Origin: an uncultured Aliiroseovarius sp.
Lineage (GTDB): Bacteria > Pseudomonadota > Alphaproteobacteria > Rhodobacterales > Rhodobacteraceae
NCBI RefSeq assembly: GCF_947492455.1
Contig: NZ_CANLNB010000002.1
Coordinates: 186,001 to 250,000, forward strand
Length of the DNA stretch: 64,000 bases
Direction of reading: 5' to 3'
The notes below the pieces were generated by a model. It worked only from the letters and a program-made list of their open reading frames with translations. It had not been told where the DNA came from and ran no database searches. Shown here in pieces: positions 7,218-17,078 of the stretch (the stretch's first letter is position 1; each line of letters starts with the position of its first letter). A program made the position numbers and the translations under genes.

Positions 7218-8741
7218 GTGGCCGGTTTGGACGAGCTGAACGTCAAGGAAGGCGTTGAAGAAGAGACCGTGGAAGCGGTGAAATCCCTTGCCGGGACTTA
7301 CAAATACGGCTGGGAAACCGAGATCGAGATGGAATACGCCCCCAAAGGCGTGAACCCTGATATCGTCCGACTGATTTCCGAGAAAAACGACGAACCCGAA
7401 TGGATGACCGAATGGCGTCTTGAAGCGTTCGCGCGGTGGGAAAAGCTGGATGAGCCGAGCTGGGCGCTGCTGAATTACCCGGAAATCGACTTTCAGGACC
7501 AGTATTACTATGCCCGTCCGAAATCGATGGAAGAAAAGCCCAAATCGCTGGACGAGGTCGATCCCAAGCTGCTGGCCACCTATGAAAAGCTGGGCATTCC
7601 GCTGAAAGAGCAGATGATCCTGGCGGGCGTCGAAGGCGCCGAGGATATGCCCGCAGAAGGCCGCAAGGTCGCTGTGGACGCGGTGTTTGACTCGGTGTCC
7701 GTGGGCACCACGTTTCAGTCTGAGTTGAAGAAGGCTGGCGTCATTTTCTGTTCAATCTCGGAAGCGATCAAAGAGCATCCGGAGCTGGTGAAGAAGTATC
7801 TGGGTTCGGTGGTTCCGGTTTCGGACAACTATTATGCGACGCTGAACTCGGCCGTGTTCTCGGACGGTTCGTTCGTATACATCCCGCCCAACACCCGCTG
7901 CCCGATGGAGCTGTCGACCTATTTCCGCATCAACGCGGAAAATACCGGCCAGTTCGAGCGCACGCTGATCATTGCCGATAAAGGCAGCTATGTCAGCTAC
8001 TTGGAAGGCTGTACTGCGCCGCAACGCGACACCGCGCAGTTGCACGCTGCTGTGGTTGAGATCATCGTCGAAGAAGACGCCGAGGTGAAATACTCGACCG
8101 TTCAGAACTGGTTCCCCGGTGATGAAAACGGCAAGGGTGGTATCTATAACTTCGTGACCAAACGCGCGGATTGCCGTGGTGACCGCTCGAAAGTGATGTG
8201 GACGCAGGTGGAAACCGGATCAGCGGTGACGTGGAAATATCCGTCTTGCATCCTGCGCGGTGCTGAAAGCCAGGGCGAGTTCTACTCGATCGCGATCACC
8301 AACAACTATCAGCAGGCAGATACCGGAACCAAGATGGTGCATCTGGGCCGCGATACGAAGTCACGCATCGTCTCGAAGGGTATTTCGGCAGGTAAGGCTC
8401 AGAACACCTATCGTGGACTGGTGTCGATGCACCCGAAAGCCAAGAACTCGCGCAACTATACGCAGTGCGACAGCTTGCTGATCGGCGACAAATGTGGGGC
8501 GCACACCGTTCCGTATATCGAGGTGAAGAACAACTCGAGCCGCGTTGAGCATGAAGCGACGACATCCAAGGTGGACGAGGAACAGATGTTCTATTGTCGC
8601 CAGCGGGGTATGGACGAAGAAGAGGCCGTGGCCCTGATCGTCAACGGCTTCGCCAAGGAAGTGCTACAAGCCCTGCCGATGGAGTTTGCCATGGAAGCTC
8701 AACAGCTTGTGGCGATCTCGCTTGAGGGGTCGGTGGGATGA
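7218..8741 (+). CDS. sufB: Fe-S cluster assembly scaffold SufB
   Basis: A 507-residue member of the SufBCD complex, on which Fe-S clusters are assembled. It has the family length and the C-terminal beta-helix region with conserved blocks such as [18 protein letters not shown] and [17 protein letters not shown] start with a GAAAGGA ribosome site lies 27 bp after the desulfurase. Its stop overlaps the next ATG (ATGA). Confidence 0.97.
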   Translation: MAGLDELNVKEGVEEETVEAVKSLAGTYKYGWETEIEMEYAPKGVNPDIVRLISEKNDEPEWMTEWRLEAFARWEKLDEPSWALLNYPEIDFQDQYYYARPKSMEEKPKSLDEVDPKLLATYEKLGIPLKEQMILAGVEGAEDMPAEGRKVAVDAVFDSVSVGTTFQSELKKAGVIFCSISEAIKEHPELVKKYLGSVVPVSDNYYATLNSAVFSDGSFVYIPPNTRCPMELSTYFRINAENTGQFERTLIIADKGSYVSYLEGCTAPQRDTAQLHAAVVEIIVEEDAEVKYSTVQNWFPGDENGKGGIYNFVTKRADCRGDRSKVMWTQVETGSAVTWKYPSCILRGAESQGEFYSIAITNNYQQADTGTKMVHLGRDTKSRIVSKGISAGKAQNTYRGLVSMHPKAKNSRNYTQCDSLLIGDKCGAHTVPYIEVKNNSSRVEHEATTSKVDEEQMFYCRQRGMDEEEAVALIVNGFAKEVLQALPMEFAMEAQQLVAISLEGSVG

Positions 8742-9049
8742 TCATCACCACCACCCCTTCGGTCGAGGGGCACCCGATCACCAAATATCACGGGATCGCT
8801 GTGGGCGAAGCCATTCTGGGGGCCAACGTGTTCCGGGATGTGTTCGCCGCGATCACCGACATCGTGGGCGGCCGCTCGGGCGCGTATGAACAAGAACTTG
8901 GCAAGGCCCGTCAGGTGGCCTTGGACGAACTGGAAGAACGCGCTCGGTCGATGGGCGCCAATGCGGTCGTGGGCGTGGACCTCGACTATGAAGTGATCAA
9001 CAACATGCTGATGGTGTCGGCCTCGGGCACGGCTGTCACTGTTTCGTAA
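8738..9049 (+). CDS. YbjQ/UPF0145-family protein
   Basis: A 103-residue protein of the YbjQ family (putative heavy-metal-binding domain, reported as a pentamer in structural studies). Hallmarks are the N-terminal [23 protein letters not shown], the segment [16 protein letters not shown] and the GTAVTV end. It starts inside the sufB stop (4-bp overlap) and ends 11 bp before sufC, so it is co-translated with the Suf complex. Function in Fe-S assembly is unproven. Confidence 0.9.
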   Translation: MIITTTPSVEGHPITKYHGIAVGEAILGANVFRDVFAAITDIVGGRSGAYEQELGKARQVALDELEERARSMGANAVVGVDLDYEVINNMLMVSASGTAVTVS

Positions 9050-9060
9050 GGACGATAAAG

Positions 9061-9819
9061 ATGCTGAAAATCAATAACCTGCACGTCAAACTTGAGGAAG
9101 AAGATAAGCAGATCCTCAAGGGCGTGGATCTGGAAGTGCCGGCTGGCAAGGTGCACGCAATCATGGGGCCGAACGGCTCGGGCAAGTCGACCTTGTCTTA
9201 TGTGCTGTCGGGCCGTGATGGCTATGAAGTGACCGAGGGCGACGCGACGCTGGACGGCGAAGAGCTGTTGGACATGGAGCCGGAAGAGCGCGCTGCTGCA
9301 GGTCTGTTCCTGGCCTTCCAATACCCGGTCGAGATCCCCGGCGTGGGCAACATGACCTTCCTGCGTACCGCCGTGAACGCACAGCGCAAAGCACGTGGGG
9401 AAGAGGAAATGTCGGCCGCTGACTTCCTGAAATTCATCCGTGCCAAGGCAAAAGACCTGAAAATCGACGCGGACATGTTGAAGCGTCCGGTGAACGTGGG
9501 TTTCTCGGGCGGTGAAAAGAAGCGTAACGAGATCCTGCAGATGGCGATGCTGGAACCCAAGATGTGCATCTTGGACGAAACGGATTCGGGGCTGGACGTC
9601 GACGCGATGAAGCTGGTGTCGGAAGGCGTAAACGCGCTGCGCGACGAAGGCCGCTCGTTCCTTGTCATCACCCACTATCAGCGTCTGCTGGACCACATCA
9701 AACCCGACGTGGTGCACATCATGGCCGCTGGCCGCATCGTGAAATCGGGCGGCCCCGAGCTGGCGCTTGAAGTTGAACATAACGGCTATGCCGACATTCT
9801 GGCGGAGATCGACGCATGA
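9061..9819 (+). CDS. sufC: Fe-S cluster assembly ATPase SufC
   Basis: A 252-residue ABC-type ATPase of the SufBCD complex. It shows Walker A GPNGSGKST (about residue 37), the SufC-type signature SGGEKKRNE and Walker B with CILDETDSGLD. The length is typical. It overlaps sufD by 4 bp (ATGA). Confidence 0.97.
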   Translation: MLKINNLHVKLEEEDKQILKGVDLEVPAGKVHAIMGPNGSGKSTLSYVLSGRDGYEVTEGDATLDGEELLDMEPEERAAAGLFLAFQYPVEIPGVGNMTFLRTAVNAQRKARGEEEMSAADFLKFIRAKAKDLKIDADMLKRPVNVGFSGGEKKRNEILQMAMLEPKMCILDETDSGLDVDAMKLVSEGVNALRDEGRSFLVITHYQRLLDHIKPDVVHIMAAGRIVKSGGPELALEVEHNGYADILAEIDA

Positions 9820-11105
9820 GCACTGCTGTGAAATCACAGGCAGCTCTGATCAGCGCGGATGCGCGCCCGGCCTCGGGGGCATGGGCGGCGGATGCGCGTG
9901 CAGATGCTGCAAGCCGTCTGGCTGCGATGGGTTTGCCTACGCGCCGCGATGAGTATTGGAAATGGACCCGACCGGACAGCCTGGTCAGCGCTGTGGCGGA
10001 TGCCGCAGAGGTTCTTGATTATGAAGGTGAAGAGCCGCTTTTTGACGACGTTGATCGCCTGAAAGTCGTATTCGTAGATGGTGTGTACGATGCCGAGGCT
10101 TCCGATGCACTGGAAGGTGAAGGGCTCGAGATCGAGCGTCTTGCGGATGCCGCAGCGAAGGATATTCACTGGGCCAAGGATCTTTACGGCGTTCTAGAGG
10201 CTCGCGGACAATCCCCCGTCAACCGTCCCTTGGCTGTGCACAACACGGCCACGGCGACCGATGGTGTCGTGATCCGCGTGACCGGTGCGGTCAGCCGCCC
10301 TGTGAGCTTGGTGTATCGTCACGAAGATGCCTCCTCTGACGCGATCCTGCACAGCGTCGTTCGGTTGGAAGAAGGGGCCAAGCTGACCTTGCTTGAAAAC
10401 GGTCCTGCGGCTGCGCGCTTCTCGAATGTCCTCGAGGTGGATGTCGCCAAAGGCGCCGAGTTCCATCACGTTCGCGCCCAAGGCCGTGACCACGAGCGGC
10501 AGGCCATCACGCACATGTTCTCGCAGGTCGATGCAGAGGCTGTATTCAAAAGCTTCACGATGACCGTGAACGGCAAGCTGACACGCAACGAATGCGTGAT
10601 CGATATTGTTGGTGACAATGCGGTTGCACATGTCGCCGGTGCAGTTCTTGGTGACGGTGCTGCGGGCGACTTCCATCACGATGACACCGTGTTCATCACC
10701 CATTATGCCGTAGCCTGTGAAAGCCGTCAGGTCTTCAAGAAAGTTCTGAAGAACGGCGCGAAGGGCGTGTTCCAAGGCAAGATCCTTGTAAAACCCGACG
10801 CGCAGAAAACGGATGGCTATCAGAAGTCTCAGTCGCTTCTTCTGGATGATGACGCAAGCTTCCAAGCGAAGCCCGAGCTTGAGATCTACGCTGATGACGT
10901 AATCTGTTCGCATGGCTCTACCACCGGTGCGATTGACGAAGAGGCGCTGTTTTATCTGCGCTCGCGTGGCGTTCCAACGCCGATCGCGACTGACCTTCTG
11001 GTTCTGGCCTTCCTGGCCGATGCCATTGAAGAGATCGAAGATGAAGACATCGCTGCCGAAGTCACCGGGCGTCTAGACGCTTGGCTGGCACGCCGCCGCG
11101 ACTGA
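9816..11105 (+). CDS. sufD: Fe-S cluster assembly protein SufD
   Basis: A 429-residue partner of SufB. The C-terminal block with EIYADDVICSHGSTTGA and LFYLRSRGVP is diagnostic of SufB/SufD; the N-terminal region with EYWKWTRPD is SufD-like. The ATG overlaps the sufC stop. Length is typical. Confidence 0.96.
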   Translation: MSTAVKSQAALISADARPASGAWAADARADAASRLAAMGLPTRRDEYWKWTRPDSLVSAVADAAEVLDYEGEEPLFDDVDRLKVVFVDGVYDAEASDALEGEGLEIERLADAAAKDIHWAKDLYGVLEARGQSPVNRPLAVHNTATATDGVVIRVTGAVSRPVSLVYRHEDASSDAILHSVVRLEEGAKLTLLENGPAAARFSNVLEVDVAKGAEFHHVRAQGRDHERQAITHMFSQVDAEAVFKSFTMTVNGKLTRNECVIDIVGDNAVAHVAGAVLGDGAAGDFHHDDTVFITHYAVACESRQVFKKVLKNGAKGVFQGKILVKPDAQKTDGYQKSQSLLLDDDASFQAKPELEIYADDVICSHGSTTGAIDEEALFYLRSRGVPTPIATDLLVLAFLADAIEEIEDEDIAAEVTGRLDAWLARRRD

Positions 11106-11121
11106 TCTGAAGGTGTGTTAG

Positions 11122-11628
11122 GTGTCGGTCCTGCAAGATATGGTGAGCGCCTATCGCAGCCCACGCGCGGTGTTTCGTCGCCGCGTGGGCGATGGCACCC
11201 CGCGTGAAGACAGGGCGCTGGCGGTTTTGATGTTCGCCTGCGCGCTGGTCTTTGCCGCCCAGATGCCGCGTTTGGCGCGTCAGGCGCATGAAACCGGGGA
11301 AGAGCTGAACATGCTGTTGGGGGCGACCCTGCTGGGATGGCTCTTCATCATGCCCTTGGTGCTCTATGCGCTGGGGACAATCAGCCACGTGATCGCACGG
11401 ATTGTTGGCGGCAAGGGCAGCCCCTATACCGCGCGCTTTGCGCTGTTTTGGGCGCTGCTTTGCGCGGCCCCTGTTTGGCTGCTCTGGGGGCTTGTTGCGG
11501 GCTTTATTGGGCCGGGTGTCCAATTGTCGCTGGTTGGCCTTCTGGCCCTTGTGGTGTTCCTCTTGTTCTGGTCTATCAATCTGCGTGAGGCCGAACGTGG
11601 CCCGGTCGAGACAAACAAGGCAGAGTGA
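11122..11628 (+). CDS. Yip1-domain membrane protein, first copy
   Basis: A 168-residue inner-membrane protein with about four hydrophobic segments, similar in layout to bacterial YIP1-family proteins. GTG start 16 bp after sufD; the stop forms TGATG with the next ATG. Pairs of such genes between sufD and sufS are a familiar arrangement in this family of bacteria, but no role in Fe-S assembly is known to me. Confidence 0.75.
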   Translation: MSVLQDMVSAYRSPRAVFRRRVGDGTPREDRALAVLMFACALVFAAQMPRLARQAHETGEELNMLLGATLLGWLFIMPLVLYALGTISHVIARIVGGKGSPYTARFALFWALLCAAPVWLLWGLVAGFIGPGVQLSLVGLLALVVFLLFWSINLREAERGPVETNKAE

Positions 11629-12224
11629 TGCAGTTCACCCCCGGATATCTGTTTGGAATGGCGCTTCAGACCGTGCCCGAGCCGCGCAAGGTGGCGCGTG
11701 ATCTGTTCGATCTGGGGCTAAATCGCGAGACCCTTTGGACCGCGCTGTTGTTGATGGTCGTTCTGGCCACGGGCCTTAGCGTCATCGCGGATATCCTGTT
11801 CCCGATTGATGCCCAACTGATGGGGCCGCTTTTGTCGAACCCGGCCACCTTGGGTCTGGTCGAAGGCGTGGTGATGTTTGGCCTTGCCATGGCAATCCAT
11901 GTGATTGGCCGGCTGATGGGCGGGCAGGGCACTTTAGAGAACGCCATCATGACGGTTGTCTGGATGGAGTTCGTTTTTCTGGGGCTTCAGGTTGTCACCG
12001 TGATCCTAACGCTGATCGCGCCGGCCATGGCGGCGCTGTTGATGTTCGCCTCGGTCTTTTTCTTCTTCTGGGTGCTGACCCATTTCACGGTCGAAAATCA
12101 TGGGTTTCAGTCGGCGGGGCTGGTCTTCACCTCGATCCTGATTTTCATGGTGCTGGCCGTGTTTGCCCTGTCCTTCATCCTGGTGCTTCTCGGGGTCGAA
12201 CCCATCGAATTGCCCGCACAATGA
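11628..12224 (+). CDS. YIP1-family membrane protein, second copy
   Basis: A 198-residue protein with about five transmembrane segments and the YIP1-like motif AIHVIGRLMGGQGTLENAI, also echoed in the first copy (ISHVIARIVGGKGS). The ATG at 11628 shares a base with the preceding stop; a GTG one codon earlier is possible. It is 12 bp before sufS. Confidence 0.8.
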   Translation: MQFTPGYLFGMALQTVPEPRKVARDLFDLGLNRETLWTALLLMVVLATGLSVIADILFPIDAQLMGPLLSNPATLGLVEGVVMFGLAMAIHVIGRLMGGQGTLENAIMTVVWMEFVFLGLQVVTVILTLIAPAMAALLMFASVFFFFWVLTHFTVENHGFQSAGLVFTSILIFMVLAVFALSFILVLLGVEPIELPAQ

Positions 12225-12236
12225 TCGGAGCCGTTC

Positions 12237-13457
12237 ATGTATGATATCAACAAGATCCGCAGTGAATTTCCGATCCTCGCGCGCGAGGTGAACGGCAAAC
12301 CGTTGACCTATCTGGACAACGGGGCGTCGGCGCAGAAGCCGCAGGTGGTGATCGACGCGATTACGCGCGGCTATGCCGAAGAATATTCCAACGTGCATCG
12401 CGGGCTGCATTACTTGTCGAACCTCTCGACCGAGCGTTACGAAGCCGTACGCGGGATCGTGGCGAAATTCCTGAATGCAGGCTCCGAGGATGAGATCGTG
12501 TTTAACTCGGGCACGACCGAAGGGATCAATCTGGTGTCCTACGCATGGGCTGCGCCGCGGATGCAGGCAGGCGACGAGATCATTCTGTCCACGATGGAGC
12601 ATCACGCCAACATCGTCCCATGGCATTTCCTGCGCGAACGTCAGGGCGTGGTTCTGAAGTGGATCGACCCAGAGCTGGACGGATCACTGGATCCGCAAAA
12701 AGTGCTGGATGCGATCACGGATCGGACCAAGCTGATTGCGATCACCCAGTGCTCGAATGTGTTGGGCACCGTGGTGGATGTAAAAACGATTTGCGCGGGC
12801 GCTCGTGACAAAGGCGTTCCGGTGCTGGTCGATGGTTCGCAGGGCGCGGTGCATATGCCCGTCGATGTGCAGGATATCGGGTGTGATTTTTACGCGATCA
12901 CTGGGCACAAGCTCTATGGCCCGTCGGGGTCCGGCGCGATCTATATCCGAGCGGATCGTCAGGCCGAGATGCAGCCGTTTTTTGGCGGTGGCGACATGAT
13001 CAATGAGGTCACGAAAGACGCCGTGACCTATGCCAAGCCGCCGCTGAAATTCGAGGCTGGCACGCCGGGGATCGTCCAGACCATCGGAATGGGGGCAGCT
13101 CTGGAATACCTGATGGATCTGGGTATGGAGAATGTCGCAGCGCATGAGGCGTCTTTGGCGGCCTATGCGGCCGAACGGTTTGCAGGGCTGAACTGGGTGA
13201 ACGTGCAGGGGCACGCGCCTGGCAAGGCGGCGATTTTCTCGTTGACCATGGACGGTGCCGCGCATGCGCATGATATCTCGACCATTCTGGACAAGAAGGG
13301 CATTGCCGTGCGAGCCGGGCATCACTGCGCGAAACCCCTTATGGAACATCTGGGTGTTGCGGCGACCGCGCGTGCATCCTTTGGACTTTATAACACCAAG
13401 GACGAAGTAGACACGCTGATCGACGGGTTGGAGCTGTGCCACAAGCTGTTGGCCTAG
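12237..13457 (+). CDS. sufS: Cysteine desulfurase SufS (class II)
   Basis: A 406-residue PLP-dependent cysteine desulfurase. K225 (ITGHKLYGPSG) binds PLP and C364 (RAGHHCAKPLM) carries the persulfide, in the same places as E. coli SufS. It is the last gene of the operon. No sufE or sufU gene is in the window, so its sulfur acceptor is not identified here. CGGAG upstream acts as ribosome site. Confidence 0.96.
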   Translation: MYDINKIRSEFPILAREVNGKPLTYLDNGASAQKPQVVIDAITRGYAEEYSNVHRGLHYLSNLSTERYEAVRGIVAKFLNAGSEDEIVFNSGTTEGINLVSYAWAAPRMQAGDEIILSTMEHHANIVPWHFLRERQGVVLKWIDPELDGSLDPQKVLDAITDRTKLIAITQCSNVLGTVVDVKTICAGARDKGVPVLVDGSQGAVHMPVDVQDIGCDFYAITGHKLYGPSGSGAIYIRADRQAEMQPFFGGGDMINEVTKDAVTYAKPPLKFEAGTPGIVQTIGMGAALEYLMDLGMENVAAHEASLAAYAAERFAGLNWVNVQGHAPGKAAIFSLTMDGAAHAHDISTILDKKGIAVRAGHHCAKPLMEHLGVAATARASFGLYNTKDEVDTLIDGLELCHKLLA

Positions 13458-13466
13458 GCTGTCTAT

Positions 13467-13545
13467 GGCTCACGGTGTGAGCCTGAAGGGGGCGTTGCCC
13501 CCGTCTGAGGCCTGAAGCCCTCAGACTCCCCCAAGGTATTTTGGG
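13467..13545. terminator. Cluster of four hairpins between convergent sufS and TetR genes
   Basis: Consecutive inverted repeats: GGCTCAC/GTGAGCC (13467-13483), GGGGGC/GCCCCC (13488-13502), GTCTGAGG/CCTCAGAC (13503-13526) and CCCAA/TTGGG (13530-13545). No long T-run follows on either strand. It probably ends transcription from both sides; the wording also resembles intergenic repeats common in Rhodobacteraceae. Confidence 0.6.
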
Positions 13546-13560
13546 CAAGAGGAAGGGGGA

Positions 13561-14178
13561 TTAGTCATCTGCCTTGATCAAGCCAAGCCCGCGCAGATAG
13601 ATGCCGATCCCGCTTTCCAGAAGTTCTTCAGGTGGGAAGGGGCTTTTCTGGCCTGGGCTGCCGCGGCCAAACAGTTCGACCACTCCGTGGCTCATGGCCC
13701 AGATATGGGCGCTGACCATGCGAGAGGGCGGGCGTTTGTCTGCGGGCATGTTCTCGGTCAGTTTATCGGCGGCTTTTTCCAGCACGCCCATGGCACGGGA
13801 TGAGACCATGGCAAGTTCCGGTGAGCGATTGACCGAAATTCCGCTTTCGAACATCGAGATATAGTGACCCGGATATTTGCGGGCGAAGGCCAGATAGGCG
13901 CGGCCGGTCGCTTCGAAGCTGGCGAGGGCCGAGGGTTGGCCCTTGTCATAGGCATATTCCATCAGGTCCGCGAAGATCTCATAGCCCTGACGTGCCGCTT
14001 CGGCGATCAGGTCCTCGCGGCCTGCGAAGTGGCGATAGACGGCCGCGGGCGTCACGCCCGCCTGTTTGGCGGCCTCGGACAGGGTAAAGCCTGTCGGGCC
14101 TTTTTCCTCGATCAGGGCGAGGGCCGCGTCGACCAGTGCCTGACGCAGGTTGCCGTGGTGATAGCCGCGCTTAGGCAT
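13561..14178 (-). CDS. TetR/AcrR-family transcriptional regulator
   Basis: About 205 residues from the ATG at 14178 (other ATGs at 14187 and 14190 are possible). The N-terminal [20 protein letters not shown] and the helix-turn-helix [21 protein letters not shown] are typical. The C-terminal ligand domain has a [11 protein letters not shown] helix as in the TetR_C_33-like group. It overlaps the end of ppk2 by a few bases, so both are likely one transcript. Target genes are unknown. Confidence 0.9.
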   Translation of the reverse strand: MPKRGYHHGNLRQALVDAALALIEEKGPTGFTLSEAAKQAGVTPAAVYRHFAGREDLIAEAARQGYEIFADLMEYAYDKGQPSALASFEATGRAYLAFARKYPGHYISMFESGISVNRSPELAMVSSRAMGVLEKAADKLTENMPADKRPPSRMVSAHIWAMSHGVVELFGRGSPGQKSPFPPEELLESGIGIYLRGLGLIKADD

Positions 14179-15052
14179 CGTCACCATCATTCCAGAGGTC
14201 TGGACCGCCGCAGATCTGGTCATCCGGGGCGCTGGCGACATTGCTGTCTTTCCCTGCGTAGTCAATGCCTTGCAGGACGGCCTTCAGCGCAGAAAGGCGC
14301 GCGCGTTTCTTGTCGTCCGAGCGGATGACGGTCCACGGGGTCTTGGCGCGGTGGCTGCGGTCGAAGGTTTCCTTGATCGCGCTTGAATAGGCGTCCCAGC
14401 GGTTCAACCCTTCAACGTCAATCCAGCTGAGCTTCCATTGTTTCAAGGGGTCTTTTTCGCGGGACAGGAAGCGGCGCAGTTGTTCCGCGCGTCCGACGTT
14501 CAGCCAGATCTTCACAAAATGAATACCTTCGTCGACCAGCATGTCCTCGAACTCGGGCAGTTGGCGGAAGAAGGCCTCGCGTTGGGTGTCTGTGCAGAAG
14601 TCAAAGACCTTCTCGACCACGCCGCGATTATACCAGCTGCGGTCGAACAGAACGATCTCACCTTCGGTGGGCAAGTGTTTGACATAGCGCTGAAAATACC
14701 ATTCGCCGGCCTCGCGGTCCGAAGGTTTGGACAGCGCCACGACGCGCGCGACCCGCGGGTTCAGGTTCTCGCGGAAGCGCTTGATGGTGCCGCCTTTGCC
14801 GGCTGCGTCACGGCCTTCAAACACCACGACCACGCGTTTACCCGTTGCCTTCACATCGGCCTGCAACTTCACCAATTCCAGCTGAAGCGCCTCAAGCTCG
14901 GCCTCGTAGACTTTCTTGTCGATCGGCGTCTCATAGGGATAGCTGTCCGACAGAATGTCCTTCTTCGATCCATTCTTGATGGCGTCGCGCACCGCGTCAG
15001 GGGCGGTCGTGCGAAAGAACTCGGAAATGGCGCCGTCAAAGGGCAATGACAT
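14171..15052 (-). CDS. ppk2: Polyphosphate kinase 2
   Basis: A 293-residue PPK2 that moves phosphate between polyphosphate and nucleoside diphosphates. It has Walker [12 protein letters not shown], the [13 protein letters not shown] segment and the Walker B/lid region [10 protein letters not shown]. The ATG at 15052 has AGGAG seven bases upstream and is preferred over an upstream TTG. A single PPK2 domain is present. Confidence 0.94.
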   Translation of the reverse strand: MSLPFDGAISEFFRTTAPDAVRDAIKNGSKKDILSDSYPYETPIDKKVYEAELEALQLELVKLQADVKATGKRVVVVFEGRDAAGKGGTIKRFRENLNPRVARVVALSKPSDREAGEWYFQRYVKHLPTEGEIVLFDRSWYNRGVVEKVFDFCTDTQREAFFRQLPEFEDMLVDEGIHFVKIWLNVGRAEQLRRFLSREKDPLKQWKLSWIDVEGLNRWDAYSSAIKETFDRSHRAKTPWTVIRSDDKKRARLSALKAVLQGIDYAGKDSNVASAPDDQICGGPDLWNDGDDA

Positions 15053-15109
15053 AGGCAAACTCCTGATTTCACACCAATATGGGGGCCGAAGAGGCGTTTG
15101 GCAATCAGC

Positions 15110-16048
15110 TTAGACGCGGCGGTCCTTCACGGCCTGACCGATCTGATTGATGTCATAGGGCGTGGTCAGATACATTTCCGAGATCCAGTTCTGGTACAGA
15201 AGATGCGCGTGGCTGCGCCAGCGGTTCTCGGGCGGCTGCGTGGGATCGTCGTCTGGGTAATAGTTCATCGGCACGTTGATCGGCGCGCCCTTGGCCACGT
15301 CGCGGTCGTATTCGCCTTTCAAGGTCAGATCGTCATATTCGAAGTGGTTGAAGATATAGAGCGCGCGATGGGCTTTGTCTTCGATCAGGCAGGGGCCGGT
15401 ATCGTCCGAGCCAAGCAGGGTGCGCAAGCCAGTAGCGGCGTCAACCTCGTCTTGCTTCATCTCAGTCCAACGGCTGACAGGAACCACGCAACTGTCAGAG
15501 AAACCACGCAAATACGGGGACGAGGGCTGAAGATTTCGTTGGGGGAAACAGCCAAATGCCTTTGCGTCGAGCAGGTGCTTTTTCACACCGTGGAAGTAAT
15601 AGATCATCGCCATGCCACCCCAGCAGACGCCGAAGGTGGAATGTACGTTGGTCTGGGTCCAATCGAGGATCTGGGTCAGCTCATCCCAATAGGTGACCTC
15701 TTCAAAAGGCAGGTGTTCGATGGGCGCACCCGTGATGATCAACCCGTCAAACTTTTGATCCTTAACTTCTTCCCACGGCTGATAGAAGGCGCCGATATGG
15801 GCCTCGCTGGTGTTTTTCGAGGTGTGCTCGGACGGGCGCAGAAGCGTCAGTTCGATCTGAAGCGGATGTGATCCGATCAGGCGGGCGAACTGGGTCTCAG
15901 TCTCGATCTTTTTGGGCATCAAGTTCAGAAGGGCGATCCGCATCGGGCGGATGTCCTGCTTGGCGGCCTGATCCTCGGGCATGACCATCACGCCTTCGTC
16001 CTTCAGCACGTCTACTGCTGGCAGGGTCGAGGGGATCTTGATGGGCAT
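15110..16048 (-). CDS. metA: Homoserine O-acyltransferase MetA, probable acetyl-CoA type
   Basis: A 312-residue enzyme that acylates homoserine in methionine synthesis. The catalytic Cys is C142 (GVCWGGMA). Position 111 is Glu ([11 protein letters not shown]); in MetA enzymes Glu here goes with acetyl-CoA and Gly with succinyl-CoA, so this is predicted to be an O-acetyltransferase despite the MetA name. The start is the ATG at 16048, which fits the family; the frame extends further upstream without support. It lies 46 bp after the P-loop gene, on the same strand. Confidence 0.94.
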   Translation of the reverse strand: MPIKIPSTLPAVDVLKDEGVMVMPEDQAAKQDIRPMRIALLNLMPKKIETETQFARLIGSHPLQIELTLLRPSEHTSKNTSEAHIGAFYQPWEEVKDQKFDGLIITGAPIEHLPFEEVTYWDELTQILDWTQTNVHSTFGVCWGGMAMIYYFHGVKKHLLDAKAFGCFPQRNLQPSSPYLRGFSDSCVVPVSRWTEMKQDEVDAATGLRTLLGSDDTGPCLIEDKAHRALYIFNHFEYDDLTLKGEYDRDVAKGAPINVPMNYYPDDDPTQPPENRWRSHAHLLYQNWISEMYLTTPYDINQIGQAVKDRRV

Positions 16049-16094
16049 GGAACCGGTCCTTTTTCGTTCGTTAAGGGGTATAGATGGGGTGCGA

Positions 16095-16955
16095 TCAGCG
16101 CGCGTCAATGGCGGCCGAGATCATGCGGTCGAAGTCTTGCGGCGTTTTGATCTGCGCAACTTCGTGGGCGCAAAGCGACACGCCGTAGCGCGCCATATGT
16201 TCGTAGAGCGGCTGACGATGGTTCAGCGCCTGCGCATAGGTCCAACGGATGAAGGCATCAGGATCAACGTCATCTTCTTTCACATAGAATTCGCTCAGGT
16301 ATTCATCCCAGACGCGTGCCAGAAACTCGGGCTGATAGGCCATCGGTTTGGGTGCCCGGTCAAAGCGTTCGACCAGCTTTTGCGTATGCGCCTCGTCCCC
16401 GCGCAGCCAGACCAGAAGGCAATGCTTGCTGAGTTCGGACAGAAGGGCGTCGTGCTCGCCCAGGGCGGCGTCGATCCATTCACAGATCGAGCCTCCGCTG
16501 TCGCAGATGAAATGCGGATAGCCATAGATGCGCTCGGCGCGATCAATGAAGGAGGCGGTGTCCATAAGGGCCGAGATCTCGGCCGTTTTGAACTGATCTT
16601 GCCTGCGGCGATATTCGTCGATCGGCAAGCCGCCTTTGTTCACGTCACCGGGTTTGCCCAGATAGGTCGCTACGGGCGTCAGGTTTTCAAAACTGATCTT
16701 AGAGGTGATGCGGATCGAATCCGACATCAGAAGCTCACGCAAGAAGGGGACCTTCATCGCCTCGGCTTTGAAATTGTCGGCGATGTGCTCGCCCATGTAG
16801 CGGGTGCCAATGCGGTAATCGATTGAATAGTGGAACCAGTCGCCCTGATCGCGCAGCAGGTTGGACAGGTATGTCTTGCCAAGCCCCGACATGCCAAAGA
16901 AAAGCACCCGCTTATGCGTTGCTGACTGCCAGTCCGCTGAGGATTGATAAAGCAT
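16095..16955 (-). CDS. P-loop ATPase of unknown function next to metA
   Basis: About 286 residues from the ATG at 16955, which has AAGG upstream. A Walker A motif [14 protein letters not shown] lies near residue 22, right at the N-terminus. No helicase, AAA sensor or kinase signature that I can name is obvious, and the rest is soluble and charged. Co-directional with metA at 46 bp, so probably co-transcribed. A nucleotide/small-molecule kinase or regulatory ATPase is possible. Confidence 0.75.
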   Translation of the reverse strand: MLYQSSADWQSATHKRVLFFGMSGLGKTYLSNLLRDQGDWFHYSIDYRIGTRYMGEHIADNFKAEAMKVPFLRELLMSDSIRITSKISFENLTPVATYLGKPGDVNKGGLPIDEYRRRQDQFKTAEISALMDTASFIDRAERIYGYPHFICDSGGSICEWIDAALGEHDALLSELSKHCLLVWLRGDEAHTQKLVERFDRAPKPMAYQPEFLARVWDEYLSEFYVKEDDVDPDAFIRWTYAQALNHRQPLYEHMARYGVSLCAHEVAQIKTPQDFDRMISAAIDAR

Positions 16956-17020
16956 GCCTGTCACCTTATGTTTCGGCCCTTTGGTAAATGCCTGAGGCAA
17001 CGGGGTCAAATGCTTCTGTT

Positions 17021-17053
17021 ACAAAAGAAAACGCCCCACCAAAGGGCGGGGCG
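17021..17053 (-). terminator. Rho-independent terminator of the FadL-like gene
   Basis: On the minus strand, CGCCCC (17053-17048) pairs with GGGGCG (17037-17032), followed by TTTTCTTTTG. It lies 26 bp past the porin stop, separating that gene from the P-loop/metA genes. Confidence 0.85.
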
Positions 17054-17078
17054 CATCGATAGGAATTTGATCGTCAGA

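Noticed and set aside
16956-17030. SAM-type riboswitch upstream of the P-loop gene and metA
   Set aside because: I looked for the SAM-II and SAM/SAH consensus patterns on the minus strand and saw no convincing core; only a small TGCC/GGCA hairpin is present.
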